The notes under the pieces are model-generated. The model saw only the letters and a program-made list of their open reading frames with translations, did not search any database and was not told the DNA's origin. Source: an uncultured Bacilli bacterium (lineage in GTDB: Bacteria > Bacillota_I > Bacilli_A > RF39 > UBA660). From it: DNA of 37,699 bases. A program made the position numbers and the translations under genes. The DNA lies in NCBI GenBank assembly GCA_949439935.1, contig CASRZA010000003.1, forward strand, positions 1-37,699. Direction: 5' to 3'. Shown here one piece after another: positions 7,959 to 16,021 of this stretch (its first letter is position 1; the number at the start of each line of letters is the position of its first letter).

Positions 7959-8171
7959 TCAACAATTGACAGATGAAATTTCAGTCACATTGTGAGCTTG
8001 TAAACCTTTTGAAGTTTGAACGAGGTCGAATCTCACGCGTTCTCCTTCCTTCAAGGTCTTATATCCATCCATATTTATCTCAGTATAGTGAACGAAGATA
8101 TCTTCTTCGTTGCCATTGTCTATAAAGCCATAACCTTTCTCATTGTTAAACCACTTAATTGTACTTTCCAT
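7959..8171 (-). CDS. csp: Cold-shock protein (CspA family)
   Basis: Small single-domain RNA/DNA-binding protein that melts RNA structure, helping translation in the cold or during growth. Starting at the ATG at 8171 gives 70 residues beginning MESTIKWFN, the usual family start and length. The two nucleic-acid motifs KGYGFI and IFVHY are present. An open frame reaches 8222 through an in-frame GTG, but the extra residues match nothing in the family. AAGGAAGGAAG lies upstream, a little farther than usual. The C-terminus ends SVNC, which is slightly unusual. It is monocistronic, converging on the ABC gene. Confidence 0.95.
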   Translation of the reverse strand: MESTIKWFNNEKGYGFIDNGNEEDIFVHYTEINMDGYKTLKEGERVRFDLVQTSKGLQAHNVTEISSVNC

Positions 8172-8320
8172 AAATCTTTTAAATCTTCCTTCCTTTTTAC
8201 TTTTTAGTGCTTGTGAATTCACAAAAACTACCTTGTTTAAACACTAAAAATATAACAGAAAAAAGATGTCTCAGTTAATTATAAATATCGAAATTAAATT
8301 TTCATAGGATTTTCGAGATA

Positions 8321-8608
8321 CTATTGAAAAAAAATAGGTCCATTGTTAGAATACCCCTGTGATGATGAGACTGAATCGTTAAAAGACTTTGCCAATTCTA
8401 ATCCAGTATTTTTCATATCGTAAGTAGTATTTTTTATAGAACTCAGTTTTTGGAAAAAGGCAGGGGCCTTCGATAAGAGAGGTTTAATCTCCCTATATAT
8501 AGGAGCGATTTGCTTAACTATTCCCATAGTTCGCGACAAGCTTCCTAGAATCCTGACCAAAGATAATCCAGAAGTTCCACCCGCGAGAGTATTTAGTCCT
8601 AAATTCAT
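8321..8608 (-). CDS. YqfQ/VrrA-like small protein
   Basis: 95 residues. A glycine-rich start (LAGGTSGLSLVRILGSLSR) is followed by a central helix, IVKQIAPIYREIKPLLSKAP, and a variable tail. This order resembles the Bacillus YqfQ (VrrA) family, small proteins of unknown function. The ribosome site AGGTGA is 6 bases before the ATG. It lies upstream of the cold-shock gene on the same strand with a 149-base gap and may be a separate unit. The family assignment is tentative. Confidence 0.65.
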   Translation of the reverse strand: MNLGLNTLAGGTSGLSLVRILGSLSRTMGIVKQIAPIYREIKPLLSKAPAFFQKLSSIKNTTYDMKNTGLELAKSFNDSVSSSQGYSNNGPIFFQ

Positions 8609-8715
8609 ATGTGTTCACCTAATTAATTATATGTAAAAGACATATACTAATTTCCTATAAAAAGAATATATTATATTAGATTTGACATATCTAGACACGA
8701 TATCGATACTAGTTT

Positions 8716-8744
8716 TTGCAATTTCTTCAAAACTGTGATATAAT
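8716..8744 (+). promoter_or_regulatory. Promoter of the HD-domain gene
   Basis: TTGCAA (8716-8721), 17 bases, TATAAT (8739-8744). Divergent from the YqfQ-like gene. Confidence 0.7.
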
Positions 8745-8770
8745 CTAGATAATCACGAGGTGAAAAAAAG

Positions 8771-9292
8771 ATGACTCTAGAAGAGATCTTTAACGATAAA
8801 GAATTTATGGATACTATTGAACCTTTTCTGAAAGAAGAAAAGATCCAATCGTTAAAAAATATACCCCATCATGATTCAAACAGACTAGAACACAGTCTTA
8901 AAGTGTCGTACAGTTCTTATAAGTGGTGCAAGAAGATGAAGTTGAATTTCCAAAGCGCTGCCAAAGCGGGGCTTTTACACGACCTTTACTATAATAGAAT
9001 CGAAGAATGCACGACTGTGAAAGATAAATTTTTCTTGTTTACTAACGAGCACCCTGAAGATGCTGTAAAAAACGCCAGTGAGATCTTCCACTTGACTTCA
9101 CTCGAGAAAGACATCATAGTGTCTCACATGTGGCCAGCATCTAAACATATGCCAAAAAGAAAAGAATCTTTCGTCGTAAGCCTTGCCGATAAGTATTATA
9201 GTTTCTTTGAAGTAGGACTCAAATGGAACTATAATCTCTCTTTCATGACAGGCGTATTCTTTATATTTATAATGTATTCAATATTCAATTAG
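8771..9292 (+). CDS. HD-domain metal-dependent phosphohydrolase
   Basis: HD hydrolases cut phosphate esters of nucleotides using bound metal. The ligand set is complete: His41 (EHSLKV), His70-Asp71 (LLHDLY), His94, His119 (SHMWP) and Asp140 (LADKYYS). The protein is 173 residues and ends in a hydrophobic segment (about 155-173) that could sit in the membrane. Firmicutes carry many such small predicted HD hydrolases of unknown substrate. The ribosome site is GAGGTGA. It has its own promoter and terminator. Confidence 0.88.
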   Translation: MTLEEIFNDKEFMDTIEPFLKEEKIQSLKNIPHHDSNRLEHSLKVSYSSYKWCKKMKLNFQSAAKAGLLHDLYYNRIEECTTVKDKFFLFTNEHPEDAVKNASEIFHLTSLEKDIIVSHMWPASKHMPKRKESFVVSLADKYYSFFEVGLKWNYNLSFMTGVFFIFIMYSIFN

Positions 9293-9312
9293 ATCGAAAA
9301 GATCTTTTTTTT
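9291..9312 (+). terminator. Terminator overlapping the HD gene stop codon
   Basis: AGATC (9291-9295), loop GAAAA, GATCT (9301-9305), then T residues. The hairpin begins inside the TAG stop. Confidence 0.8.
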
Positions 9313-9364
9313 ATAACTCGATATGTTATAATATGTTTATTAGAGAAGAAGGAGAATAACTAAA

Positions 9365-10144
9365 ATGAATGAAACAGAATTAAAATATCCGATCAAATAT
9401 GCGATCATGCCAGTCGAAGAACAGACTGGTTGGAGGAAAGATATACATGACTTGACTCCTATTTTCACAGTCGTTGCTCACATGGCAGTCAAATGTTACG
9501 TAGTAAATGAAAAAGTAAGTTATCGTAGTGATGGAAATAGTCGCAGTACCTACGACGTAGTTTTCCTATATGATAAACCTGATTGTGTGAGTAAGTTTGC
9601 TCCAGCTCAACCTGAGTTTAGCATTTCTGACAGCTGTACGAACTCAGTTGCAGTAGATACAGTTTTCGATAGTTTTTCGGATGCACAAACGGCCGCGCGA
9701 AAAAAGGACGAAGAAATGTTTGAGCAAGTAAAGCGAATGAACTTGCCACAAAATTATATGGAAGCATTGCCAGTAGATTTGAACAGTTGGTTTAAAGATA
9801 CTTTCGAAGAATATAGAGAAACTGAGGCAATTCTTGAAGAGTTGTCCAAAGGCATAGAGATTACTAAATCATATGGAGAAATTTTGGAAGATCTCATCGA
9901 CAGAATACTTTCTAATTCTAAAGATTTTTATGTTCAGCTCGCGAAATCGCTACCTCTTCAGGAGAGAGTTCTGTTAAGAAGAGCCCTCGATAAAAGGACA
10001 TGTGACAATTGTCAAATAAGAAACTGTCACGTGGACGCAAGCGATAGGGCTGAACTTGTCGAGTGTCTACATTGTGATAATGACGAATTGATAGGTCGTC
10101 AGTTTATTTTAGGGCAAAAAAAAGGGCCACACTCTCATAGCTAA
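9365..10144 (+). CDS. Unknown protein, paralogue A (YPIKYAIMPVEE family)
   Basis: 259 residues, soluble, no signal peptide. Residues 7-115 match the next gene closely, starting YPIKYAIMPVEEQTGW and including YDVVFLYD. The middle (about 120-205) is acidic and helical and shared less. The C-terminus has a possible zinc site (CDNCQIRNC and later CLHC) and ends with GRQFILGQKK, conserved in the neighbour as GRQFVLGPKK. I do not recognise the family. Conserved ends with a divergent centre suggest two fixed functional parts joined by a variable one. A GGAG-containing site precedes the ATG. An attenuating hairpin separates it from the paralogue 38 bases downstream. Confidence 0.8.
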   Translation: MNETELKYPIKYAIMPVEEQTGWRKDIHDLTPIFTVVAHMAVKCYVVNEKVSYRSDGNSRSTYDVVFLYDKPDCVSKFAPAQPEFSISDSCTNSVAVDTVFDSFSDAQTAARKKDEEMFEQVKRMNLPQNYMEALPVDLNSWFKDTFEEYRETEAILEELSKGIEITKSYGEILEDLIDRILSNSKDFYVQLAKSLPLQERVLLRRALDKRTCDNCQIRNCHVDASDRAELVECLHCDNDELIGRQFILGQKKGPHSHS

Positions 10145-10159
10145 GTGAAAGTCCCTTTT
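10121..10159 (+). terminator. Terminator or attenuator between the two paralogues
   Basis: AAAGGG (10121-10126) pairs with CCCTTT (10153-10158), with an inner CACT/AGTG pair, followed by a short T run. The TAA stop of paralogue A (10142-10144) is in the loop. Confidence 0.55.
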
Positions 10160-10182
10160 AGATTAGAATAGGAGATATAGTT

Positions 10183-10845
10183 ATGGAAAAAGACTTTAAA
10201 TTAAATTACCCCATCAAATATGCGATCATGCCGGTCGAAGAACATACTGGTTGGGCCTATGGAATACATGAGTTGGTAAGAGATTACAGCGTTGTGGCTT
10301 ATATAGCCATGAAGTGTCGTATCGTTAAGGAAGTTAAAAAATACTTCCAGGACGGTTCCTTTAAAACTACATATGAAGTCGTATTTTTATACGACAGAAA
10401 AACACTAAACAGCTGTTTCGAGCCTAATAAACCACATTTCAACTTTGACGGCGATTGTACAGATACAGTTGTCGTAGATGCCATATTCGACGACTTTGCA
10501 ACCGCGAAGGACGCATGCATTCCAAAGAACAAAAAAATATTATCTACCGCGATGATGGGTTTATCTCTAGGAGAAGATTTGGAAAGAGAATACAGAGAAT
10601 TACTAGATCATCACGATAAAACTCTCGCTAAATATGGTGCGATCGAAAGTTCTGTCGAGGAAGCGACAAAAGATGAAATCATTTCAAAAGATGAAACGTG
10701 CCAGATCGATCAAAGCGAAGAAGTTGGAGTTGACGAGAGTGGAAAAGAACAAGGATCCGATTGTATAAGTTGGGAAAATCATGAACCAGTCGGCAGACAA
10801 TTCGTTCTAGGACCAAAAAAAGCAAACGATGTTTCTCACAATTAG
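10183..10845 (+). CDS. Unknown protein, paralogue B (YPIKYAIMPVEE family)
   Basis: 220 residues. The N-terminus (YPIKYAIMPVEEHTGW, then YEVVFLYD) and the C-terminal motif GRQFVLGPKK match the preceding gene; the cysteine cluster of paralogue A is missing, and the region before the tail is acidic and low in complexity. No known domain, signal or membrane segment. AGGAGATATAG precedes the ATG. Tandem duplication with divergence is the simplest history. Function unknown. Confidence 0.8.
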   Translation: MEKDFKLNYPIKYAIMPVEEHTGWAYGIHELVRDYSVVAYIAMKCRIVKEVKKYFQDGSFKTTYEVVFLYDRKTLNSCFEPNKPHFNFDGDCTDTVVVDAIFDDFATAKDACIPKNKKILSTAMMGLSLGEDLEREYRELLDHHDKTLAKYGAIESSVEEATKDEIISKDETCQIDQSEEVGVDESGKEQGSDCISWENHEPVGRQFVLGPKKANDVSHN

Positions 10846-10866
10846 GTGAGGATTTTTTCGTTTTTT
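10835..10866 (+). terminator. Terminator overlapping the paralogue B stop codon
   Basis: CTCAC (10835-10839) and GTGAG (10846-10850), then two T-runs. The TAG stop (10843-10845) lies in the loop. Confidence 0.75.
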
Positions 10867-10867
10867 C

Positions 10868-10895
10868 TTGTCAATTTTCTCCTTTATGCTATAAT
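10868..10895 (+). promoter_or_regulatory. tRNA promoter with extended -10
   Basis: TTGTCA (10868-10873), 16 bases, TATAAT (10890-10895) preceded by TGC, an extended -10 element. It lies 13 bases upstream of the tRNA. Confidence 0.8.
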
Positions 10896-10908
10896 TATAA
10901 CTAGAGAT

Positions 10909-10985
10909 GTTCTCGTAGCTCAGCTGGATAGAGCACCGCCCTCCTAAGGCGGGTGTCGGGCGTTCAAATCGCCCCGGGGACACCA
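10909..10985 (+). tRNA. tRNA-Arg (anticodon CCU)
   Basis: The full cloverleaf reads by eye: acceptor GTTCTCG with CGGGGAC (two G-T pairs), D-arm GCTC/GAGC, anticodon stem CCGCC/GGCGG with loop CTCCTAA (anticodon CCT, reading AGG), T-arm GGGCG/CGCCC with TTCAAAT, discriminator A, and an encoded CCA (10983-10985). It is a single tRNA with its own promoter. Confidence 0.97.
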
Positions 10986-10996
10986 TATTAAAAATT

Positions 10997-11014
10997 AATC
11001 TTTTTAAGATTTTT
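10997..11014 (+). terminator. Weak terminator after the tRNA
   Basis: AATCTT and AAGATT around TTT, followed by a few T residues. The low-GC stem makes read-through into the Nudix gene likely. Confidence 0.4.
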
Positions 11015-11032
11015 ATAATGGAAGGTGATAAT

Positions 11033-11665
11033 ATGGAATTGTTGGACATTTACGATGAGAATGAAAATCACATAGGAACAGAAGAGCGTAGTATCGTGCA
11101 TAGAGATGCGCTTTGGCACAAGACAGTCCATTGTTGGCTTTATGATAAAGAAGGGAATATATACTTCCAAATAAGAAAAGACAAAGGAAAACTCTATACT
11201 ACTGCATCTGGTCACATAAAAGCTGGCGAGTCAGTCAAAGAAGGTTTTGGTCGCGAGATAGAAGAAGAGATAGGAATAAAAGTCGATTATGAACAAGCTC
11301 GTTTAGTGGACGTCGTAAGATTCATAATGGATAGAGAAGAACCTGATGGCAGAGTATTTAGAGACAGAGCTTTTGCAAACGTCTATGTTCTAGACTTTGA
11401 AAGTCCTATCGAAGAATTTAACTTCGACGAAGAAGAGATCTTAGGCTTAGTAAAAATAGATGCTGTAGAAACTCTAGAATTATTAAAAAGAGAGAACGGC
11501 TCGATAGAAGGAACACTCATCGTTAAAGAAAATGGTAAGAACGTAGCCAAAAAAGAAGAGATACCTTTCGAAAAGTTCCTAGTAAATCCAGGCGAGACAG
11601 CCCTAGGAAAGTATGGAGACGTCTTAAATAAAGTGATCTCGTTGACAGAACAAGAAACTGCATAA
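11033..11665 (+). CDS. Nudix hydrolase
   Basis: Nudix enzymes hydrolyse nucleoside diphosphates linked to other groups. The Nudix box is complete at residues 60-82: G-x5-E-x7-REIEEEIGI, starting GHIKAGES. The N-terminus (ELLDIYDENENHIGTEER, then HRDALWHKTVHCW) is the arrangement seen in Nudix proteins related to isopentenyl-diphosphate isomerase, so the substrate may not be a nucleotide. I chose the ATG at 11033 because GGAAGGTGA sits before it; the ATG at 11018 overlaps that site. 210 residues. It lies directly after the tRNA and may share its transcript. Confidence 0.92.
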   Translation: MELLDIYDENENHIGTEERSIVHRDALWHKTVHCWLYDKEGNIYFQIRKDKGKLYTTASGHIKAGESVKEGFGREIEEEIGIKVDYEQARLVDVVRFIMDREEPDGRVFRDRAFANVYVLDFESPIEEFNFDEEEILGLVKIDAVETLELLKRENGSIEGTLIVKENGKNVAKKEEIPFEKFLVNPGETALGKYGDVLNKVISLTEQETA

Positions 11666-11681
11666 GTTTCTTGTTTTTTTT
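11650..11681 (+). terminator. Strong terminator overlapping the Nudix stop codon
   Basis: ACAAGAAACT (11650-11659) and AGTTTCTTGT (11665-11674) form a perfect 10-base stem, followed by a T-run. The TAA stop is at the loop. Confidence 0.9.
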
Positions 11682-11713
11682 CAAAAAGGGTTTTGCTTGC
11701 CAAATAAATATGT

Positions 11714-11719
11714 TATAAT
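11714..11719 (+). promoter_or_regulatory. Extended -10 promoter of the secretion/pilus operon
   Basis: TATAAT at 11714-11719 preceded by TG at 11711-11712. No good -35 element stands out, consistent with an extended -10 promoter. Transcription would run through gspF, the peptidase and the next membrane protein. Confidence 0.5.
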
Positions 11720-11749
11720 TACATAGAATAGAAAAGGTGTGTGAACGAA

Positions 11750-13222
11750 ATGAATCCATCTGGCGAAAAAAAAGATGACTCTTTAATAATAGAAACCAAT
11801 TTTGATGGTCAAGAGAAAACTAATTCTAAATCAAAAAATCCTGAAGATGTTCTTGCACAACTTCAAGCAAACAATACTAAAGTGAGTAAAAAAGCGCAAA
11901 AGACAAAAAAGATTCCTGCAAGACAATTACAAAGATTAGAAAACTTAAGAAAAGAGCTCTTACAATCTATAAACAGTGGATCGGATGAAAGATACGATAC
12001 TCCTCAGACGTTTCAATATAGATCGATGAATCCTGAGGGACGTCTAGAGACTGGCACTTTTATCGGCGTTTCAAAACTAGATATATACACTTTCCTAACA
12101 GGAGAAGGATATACGATATATAGTTTACAGACATCTAAACTTATCAATTTCGTATATGGACAAGCTGGAGGAAAATACAGCAGAATGTCCGTCAAAGACC
12201 TGATCTTCTTCATATCACAGCTAGAGACTTACATTAAATCGGGAATAACTCTTACTGAAGCGATGAGAATTTTAAGTAAGCAGCTGAAAAAAAACAAAAA
12301 ACAACACGCGATAACACAATCGATCGTCTACTATCTTACCATGGGTGAAGCTTTCAGCAGTGCTCTAGAAAAGCAAGTTGGAGCATTCCCACCACTAGTC
12401 ATCAACATGGTAAAAGCTGCCGAGGCTGCTGGTAACTTAGACGAGACTCTCGAAGATCTAAGTCACTACTACGAAGAGATAAACGCTACACAAAAACAGA
12501 TGATAAGCGCGATGACTTATCCTGCAGTAGTAGGTATATTCTCTTTGATAATTATAGCCTTTATTATGATCTCCATCGTTCCTCAATTCGTCGGAATATA
12601 TGCCTCAGCAGGAGCGGAGTTAAATCCACTTACGATATTCGTAATCAATTCGAGTAATTTCTTACAAAAATATATTTGGTACATAGTCGCCGGTATATTT
12701 GGAACTATAGGGTTGCTAGTTTTAGTTTATAAAGGATCTAAAGTGTTTAAGAAGCAGATGCAAACACTTATGATGCACATCCCGATACTGGGACAGATCA
12801 TCATATACAACGAACTTACTATATTTACTAAGACCTTCGCATCGCTTTTGAGAAACGACGTCTTTATAACCGACAGTATTGAGATCCTTTCCAAGATAAC
12901 GAATAACGAAGTCTATAGAGAAATCATGTTCGATACGATGAACAACATAACGCGAGGAGAAAAGATAAGTGAGTCTTTTAAAGACCATTGGGCCGTTCCA
13001 GACATCGCCTATTACATGTTAGTAACGGGAGAGAATACAGGTCAACTTCCTGCGATGATGTCTAAGGTAAGTTCCTATTATCAAGAACAACATAGGGCGA
13101 TCGTCAACTCCTTAAAAGCACTCATCGAGCCCATCTTGATAATCTTCTTAGCGGTCGTCGTCGGAGGAGTTTTGATCGCCGTAGTTTATCCGATGTTCGA
13201 ACTATACGGAAATATCATGTAG
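11750..13222 (+). CDS. GspF/PilC-type inner-membrane protein of type II secretion or type IV pilus
   Basis: Polytopic platform protein that links the assembly ATPase to pilin polymerisation. Two T2SSF domains are visible: the first begins KDLIFFISQLETYIKSG (near residue 150), the second LTIFTKTFASLLRNDV (near 350), each followed by hydrophobic segments (about 260-285, 305-330 and the C-terminal 465-485). The first 75 residues are a charged, low-complexity extension; residues 90-125 (FQYRSMNPEGRLETG) match the usual N-terminal domain. AAGGTG lies 10 bases before the ATG at 11750; the GTG at 11741 is too close to it. The prepilin peptidase follows after 10 bases. No assembly ATPase gene is in the window. 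Confidence 0.92.
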   Translation: MNPSGEKKDDSLIIETNFDGQEKTNSKSKNPEDVLAQLQANNTKVSKKAQKTKKIPARQLQRLENLRKELLQSINSGSDERYDTPQTFQYRSMNPEGRLETGTFIGVSKLDIYTFLTGEGYTIYSLQTSKLINFVYGQAGGKYSRMSVKDLIFFISQLETYIKSGITLTEAMRILSKQLKKNKKQHAITQSIVYYLTMGEAFSSALEKQVGAFPPLVINMVKAAEAAGNLDETLEDLSHYYEEINATQKQMISAMTYPAVVGIFSLIIIAFIMISIVPQFVGIYASAGAELNPLTIFVINSSNFLQKYIWYIVAGIFGTIGLLVLVYKGSKVFKKQMQTLMMHIPILGQIIIYNELTIFTKTFASLLRNDVFITDSIEILSKITNNEVYREIMFDTMNNITRGEKISESFKDHWAVPDIAYYMLVTGENTGQLPAMMSKVSSYYQEQHRAIVNSLKALIEPILIIFLAVVVGGVLIAVVYPMFELYGNIM

Positions 13223-13232
13223 AAGGTACATC

Positions 13233-13994
13233 ATGATCCAATATATATTTATATTTGTACTAGGTTCAGTTCTCGCATCGTTCATGCACGTATACGTCAC
13301 CAGACTCCTAGCCGAACAGTCGATCGTCAAACCACGTAGCCATTGCACGACATGTGGACACACTCTTAGTTGGTATGAACTGATACCGATCGTCTCATAT
13401 GCGATCCAAAAAGGTAGATGTCGAAATTGCAAGGCGAAAATAGGAATCGACTCACTGTTGATAGAAATAATCACAGGTTTACTGTTCGTGGTGACGTTCG
13501 CTATATTCGGTTATACGTTTAAAACGCTTTTAGGATTCGTCATAGTTTTAATAATGATCTCCGTATTTCTAAGCGATTTTAAAGAGATGATAATCTTAGA
13601 TAGCACATTAATAGTAGGAATGATATTGATATATCTTTTGATCTATCTAGATTTAGGACTTTGGAAAGGAATTTACAAGAGCTTCCTCTACGGAGTGTTC
13701 GCCTTTGTACTCATGATAGTGGTCAAAGTTCTAGGAGATGCCGCCTTCAAACGAGATTCACTAGGAGGAGGGGATATAAAACTCGCTTTCCTGATGGGTT
13801 CGATACTTCCATACAATCTATTTCTCATATCGATCGTCATAGGATCTACCTGTGCGCTTCCATATGCTTTATATATATCTATTACCAAAAAGACGAACGA
13901 ACTGGCCTTCGGTCCATTTCTAGTCTTAGGGTTATACTTGACATTCATATTACAAAATCATATTTTAGAATTTTTAAATTTACTCATTAACTAG
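13233..13994 (+). CDS. Prepilin peptidase / N-methyltransferase (A24 family)
   Basis: Bifunctional membrane enzyme that cuts the leader of pilin-like proteins before phenylalanine and methylates the new N-terminus. The zinc-binding pairs Cys38/Cys41 and Cys63/Cys66 are present in the N-terminal methylation domain. The catalytic aspartates are Asp115 (LSDFKEMI) and Asp181 in GGGD. About seven hydrophobic segments and 253 residues are usual for PilD. It follows gspF by 10 bases with AGAAGG ahead of the ATG. A likely substrate is the pilin at 28585. Confidence 0.95.
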   Translation: MIQYIFIFVLGSVLASFMHVYVTRLLAEQSIVKPRSHCTTCGHTLSWYELIPIVSYAIQKGRCRNCKAKIGIDSLLIEIITGLLFVVTFAIFGYTFKTLLGFVIVLIMISVFLSDFKEMIILDSTLIVGMILIYLLIYLDLGLWKGIYKSFLYGVFAFVLMIVVKVLGDAAFKRDSLGGGDIKLAFLMGSILPYNLFLISIVIGSTCALPYALYISITKKTNELAFGPFLVLGLYLTFILQNHILEFLNLLIN

Positions 13995-14009
13995 AAAGGT
14001 TTTTTACTT

Positions 14010-14624
14010 ATGAAAAAGAATAAAAATATACCGATGATAATCTTTGCAATGATAATCGTAGTACTTATGGCGATCTCCATCACAGGAGTGATCGACGAAC
14101 AAATAGGAATGTGCATATCGCTATTTTTAGTGATAATATTCACACTTTTAATCGCTGGAACAGCACATAAAAGCGGACTATTAGCTATAGAGATACTGAT
14201 GTTCATATTTATGATCGTAGGAGTTGCGCTTTTCGGCCTAAACGTCTATAACCTTGTCAAAGGTGAAAAAGAATATGAATTTCAGGTAACAGTCACTCCA
14301 AACGAAAGTGTCAAACAAAAATTCTTAACTTTTGATGGATACGACTACTACACCTACAATTTAAAAGATGTAAAAGTTACCATGTCCCAAGACGACAAAA
14401 CATACTCGTTAGAACAGGCTTTTCAAGAAGGTAAGTTAACCCTAGATAAAATCAAATCTCTTATGGTTCCGAATGAAGGAACTGTAGGATACAAAATTTA
14501 CTACGATGGAGGACAGTCGAAATATGAAAATTCGCAATATTCTTTAGTAGTATGCGAAAACAAAAAAGAAGCCATATTTACGACTTACGATTATGTCTAT
14601 ACTGAAGATATGTGTCAAAACTAA
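14010..14624 (+). CDS. Membrane protein with an exported C-terminal domain, function unknown
   Basis: 204 residues. Three hydrophobic segments lie in residues 8-28, 34-50 and 55-80, followed by a domain of about 115 residues. In that domain SLEQAFQEGKLTLDKIKSL and YDGGQSKY resemble an 'ALxxGKITxxDI...DGGSxxY' pattern that I have seen in small exported proteins of uncultured Firmicutes; no named family comes to mind. It follows the prepilin peptidase by 15 bases with GAAAGG in between, so it is probably in that operon, but no pilus role is shown. Its TAA stop overlaps the stop of the convergent gene. Confidence 0.8.
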   Translation: MKKNKNIPMIIFAMIIVVLMAISITGVIDEQIGMCISLFLVIIFTLLIAGTAHKSGLLAIEILMFIFMIVGVALFGLNVYNLVKGEKEYEFQVTVTPNESVKQKFLTFDGYDYYTYNLKDVKVTMSQDDKTYSLEQAFQEGKLTLDKIKSLMVPNEGTVGYKIYYDGGQSKYENSQYSLVVCENKKEAIFTTYDYVYTEDMCQN

Positions 14625-14980
14625 CGTTTCAAATTTATACCGATCATACTGCCGATCGTTGTAGATGCAATGATGACGAGATAATAAAGTAGTATGTATA
14701 AACTGAAAGATCTATATAATATGAGATTTAATAAAAATAAAATGCTTATTACGATCCCACCGATCTTTAATCCTTCCAAGTAGCCTTTCTTGGAAGTTTT
14801 TTTCCCTTCGATAACTCCTAAAATTAAAGTTATGATGGAGATAACTACAAAGTTGATTTTCACTATCGAATTCAATTTGATCACACCAGTATAGTTAACA
14901 ACTAATAAAATGACTAAGTAGAGTATAAAAGTTCCGAGAAACCATAAAGTCGGCTTTAAATATTTTTTAAGTTTTTCCAT
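14621..14980 (-). CDS. TIGR04086-like small membrane protein
   Basis: 119 residues with four hydrophobic segments (about 10-30, 40-55, 65-85 and 92-112) and the loop GVIEGKKTSKKGYLEGLKIG, typical of the TIGR04086 family of four-pass membrane proteins of unknown function. I chose the ATG at 14980 because GGTGA lies 8 bases ahead; in-frame GTG codons farther upstream overlap that site. It converges on the preceding gene with overlapping stop codons and no terminator between them. Confidence 0.75.
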   Translation of the reverse strand: MEKLKKYLKPTLWFLGTFILYLVILLVVNYTGVIKLNSIVKINFVVISIITLILGVIEGKKTSKKGYLEGLKIGGIVISILFLLNLILYRSFSLYILLYYLVIIASTTIGSMIGINLKR

Positions 14981-15064
14981 ATAATTATTCACCACAATAA
15001 ATTATAGAGTAAAGCGCTGTAAAATATGATATACTTTTACTTTTTTATATGTTATACTTAAGTT

Positions 15065-15218
15065 ATCCAAAGGGTTACATAAAACCGACTAAGTGATGAT
15101 TGGGGATCTAATTGATCTGTGGTGTTGAATACTTGAGTCATCGACTCTTGGCTCCTAAAGCAGATCATGTGATGACCCACCTGGCGCGAGCGCGGGCTTT
15201 TATCACACCCCTTTGGAT
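15065..15218 (+). ncRNA. ssrS: Probable 6S RNA
   Basis: ATCCAAAGGG (from 15065) pairs with the CCCTTTGGAT ending at 15218, a long closing stem, followed by a T-run. Inside, GTGAT pairs with ATCAC, then TTGATCTG with CAGATCA, leaving a large internal bulge that holds a GCGCGAGCGC hairpin on the 3' strand. The tip is GAGTC-ATC-GACTC. A long rod with a central bulge is the 6S RNA shape, which sequesters RNA polymerase. TATACT lies just upstream. The next gene is tcdA; in Bacillus subtilis 6S-1 lies by yrvM, which is tcdA, so the synteny fits. Confidence 0.65.
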
Positions 15219-15242
15219 ATTTTTTATAGGAAGTGTTTTTTT

Positions 15243-15914
15243 ATGTTTGATAGATTGATCACCTTAATAGGGGAAGAGAAACTGAAGAAAATTAAAAGTA
15301 AAAAAGTTCTCGTTCTAGGTTGTGGGGGAGTAGGCGGATATGTGATCGAAGCCCTAGTGAGAAGTGGTATTGAAAACATCACGATCGTAGACAAAGACAC
15401 AGTGGATGTCACTAACAAAAATCGACAGATAATAGCTTTAAATTCTACGATAGGTTTGTATAAAGTCGATGCCATGAAACTCCGTCTAGAGGATATTTCT
15501 GAATCGGTTGAGGTTGATACGATCAAAGATTACATAAAAGAAGATTCTATAAACTCTTTAAACCTCGAGGCATATGATTACATCGTAGACTGCATAGATG
15601 ATACCCCAGTGAAAGTAGCACTTGCAAAATACGCCTTAAAAAACGATTTAAAATTGATCATATCGACAGGCACGGCAAAGAAGTTACACCCAGAACTTTT
15701 AAAGATGACTACTCTAGACAAGACTTCATACGATCCACTTGCCAAGAGAATGAGACAACTTCTTAAAGGCGAGAAGACAAACAGACTGACAGTTTTATCG
15801 AGTGAGGAAGAACCCATTAAAACGGAAGATAACGTTCTTGGAAGCACAGCATTTGTCCCCTCCGTTGGAGGTCTACTCATCGCGAGTTATATAATAAACG
15901 ACATCATAAAATAA
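15243..15914 (+). CDS. tcdA: tRNA threonylcarbamoyladenosine dehydratase (TcdA)
   Basis: E1-like ATP-dependent enzyme that cyclises t6A37 of tRNA to ct6A. It has the nucleotide site GCGGVGGYV near residue 24, the acidic DKDTVDVTNKNRQ motif and DCIDDTPVK, in the order of the ThiF/MoeB/TcdA family. 223 residues, close to other TcdA proteins. The ATG at 15243 has AGGAAGTG about 8 bases upstream; the frame extends to 15213 only through the 3' stem of the upstream RNA. Its pairing with the 6S RNA supports the TcdA call over MoeB or ThiF. Confidence 0.88.
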   Translation: MFDRLITLIGEEKLKKIKSKKVLVLGCGGVGGYVIEALVRSGIENITIVDKDTVDVTNKNRQIIALNSTIGLYKVDAMKLRLEDISESVEVDTIKDYIKEDSINSLNLEAYDYIVDCIDDTPVKVALAKYALKNDLKLIISTGTAKKLHPELLKMTTLDKTSYDPLAKRMRQLLKGEKTNRLTVLSSEEEPIKTEDNVLGSTAFVPSVGGLLIASYIINDIIK

Positions 15915-15974
15915 TAGTTGTCGTTTTTAAGTTTCACAAAATTTTATAAATCGATCACCTAATGTTTGATATAT

Positions 15975-16001
15975 ATATTAACATGTATATTAATATATAA
16001 T
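15975..16001 (+). promoter_or_regulatory. Toxin-antitoxin operon promoter with operator
   Basis: ATATTAA (15975-15981) and TTAATAT (15990-15996) form an inverted repeat touching a TATAAT -10 box (15996-16001). This is where an HTH antitoxin would bind to repress its own operon. GGAGGAA (16010-16016) follows as ribosome site. Confidence 0.5.
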
Positions 16002-16021
16002 CATCGACTGGAGGAATGTCT

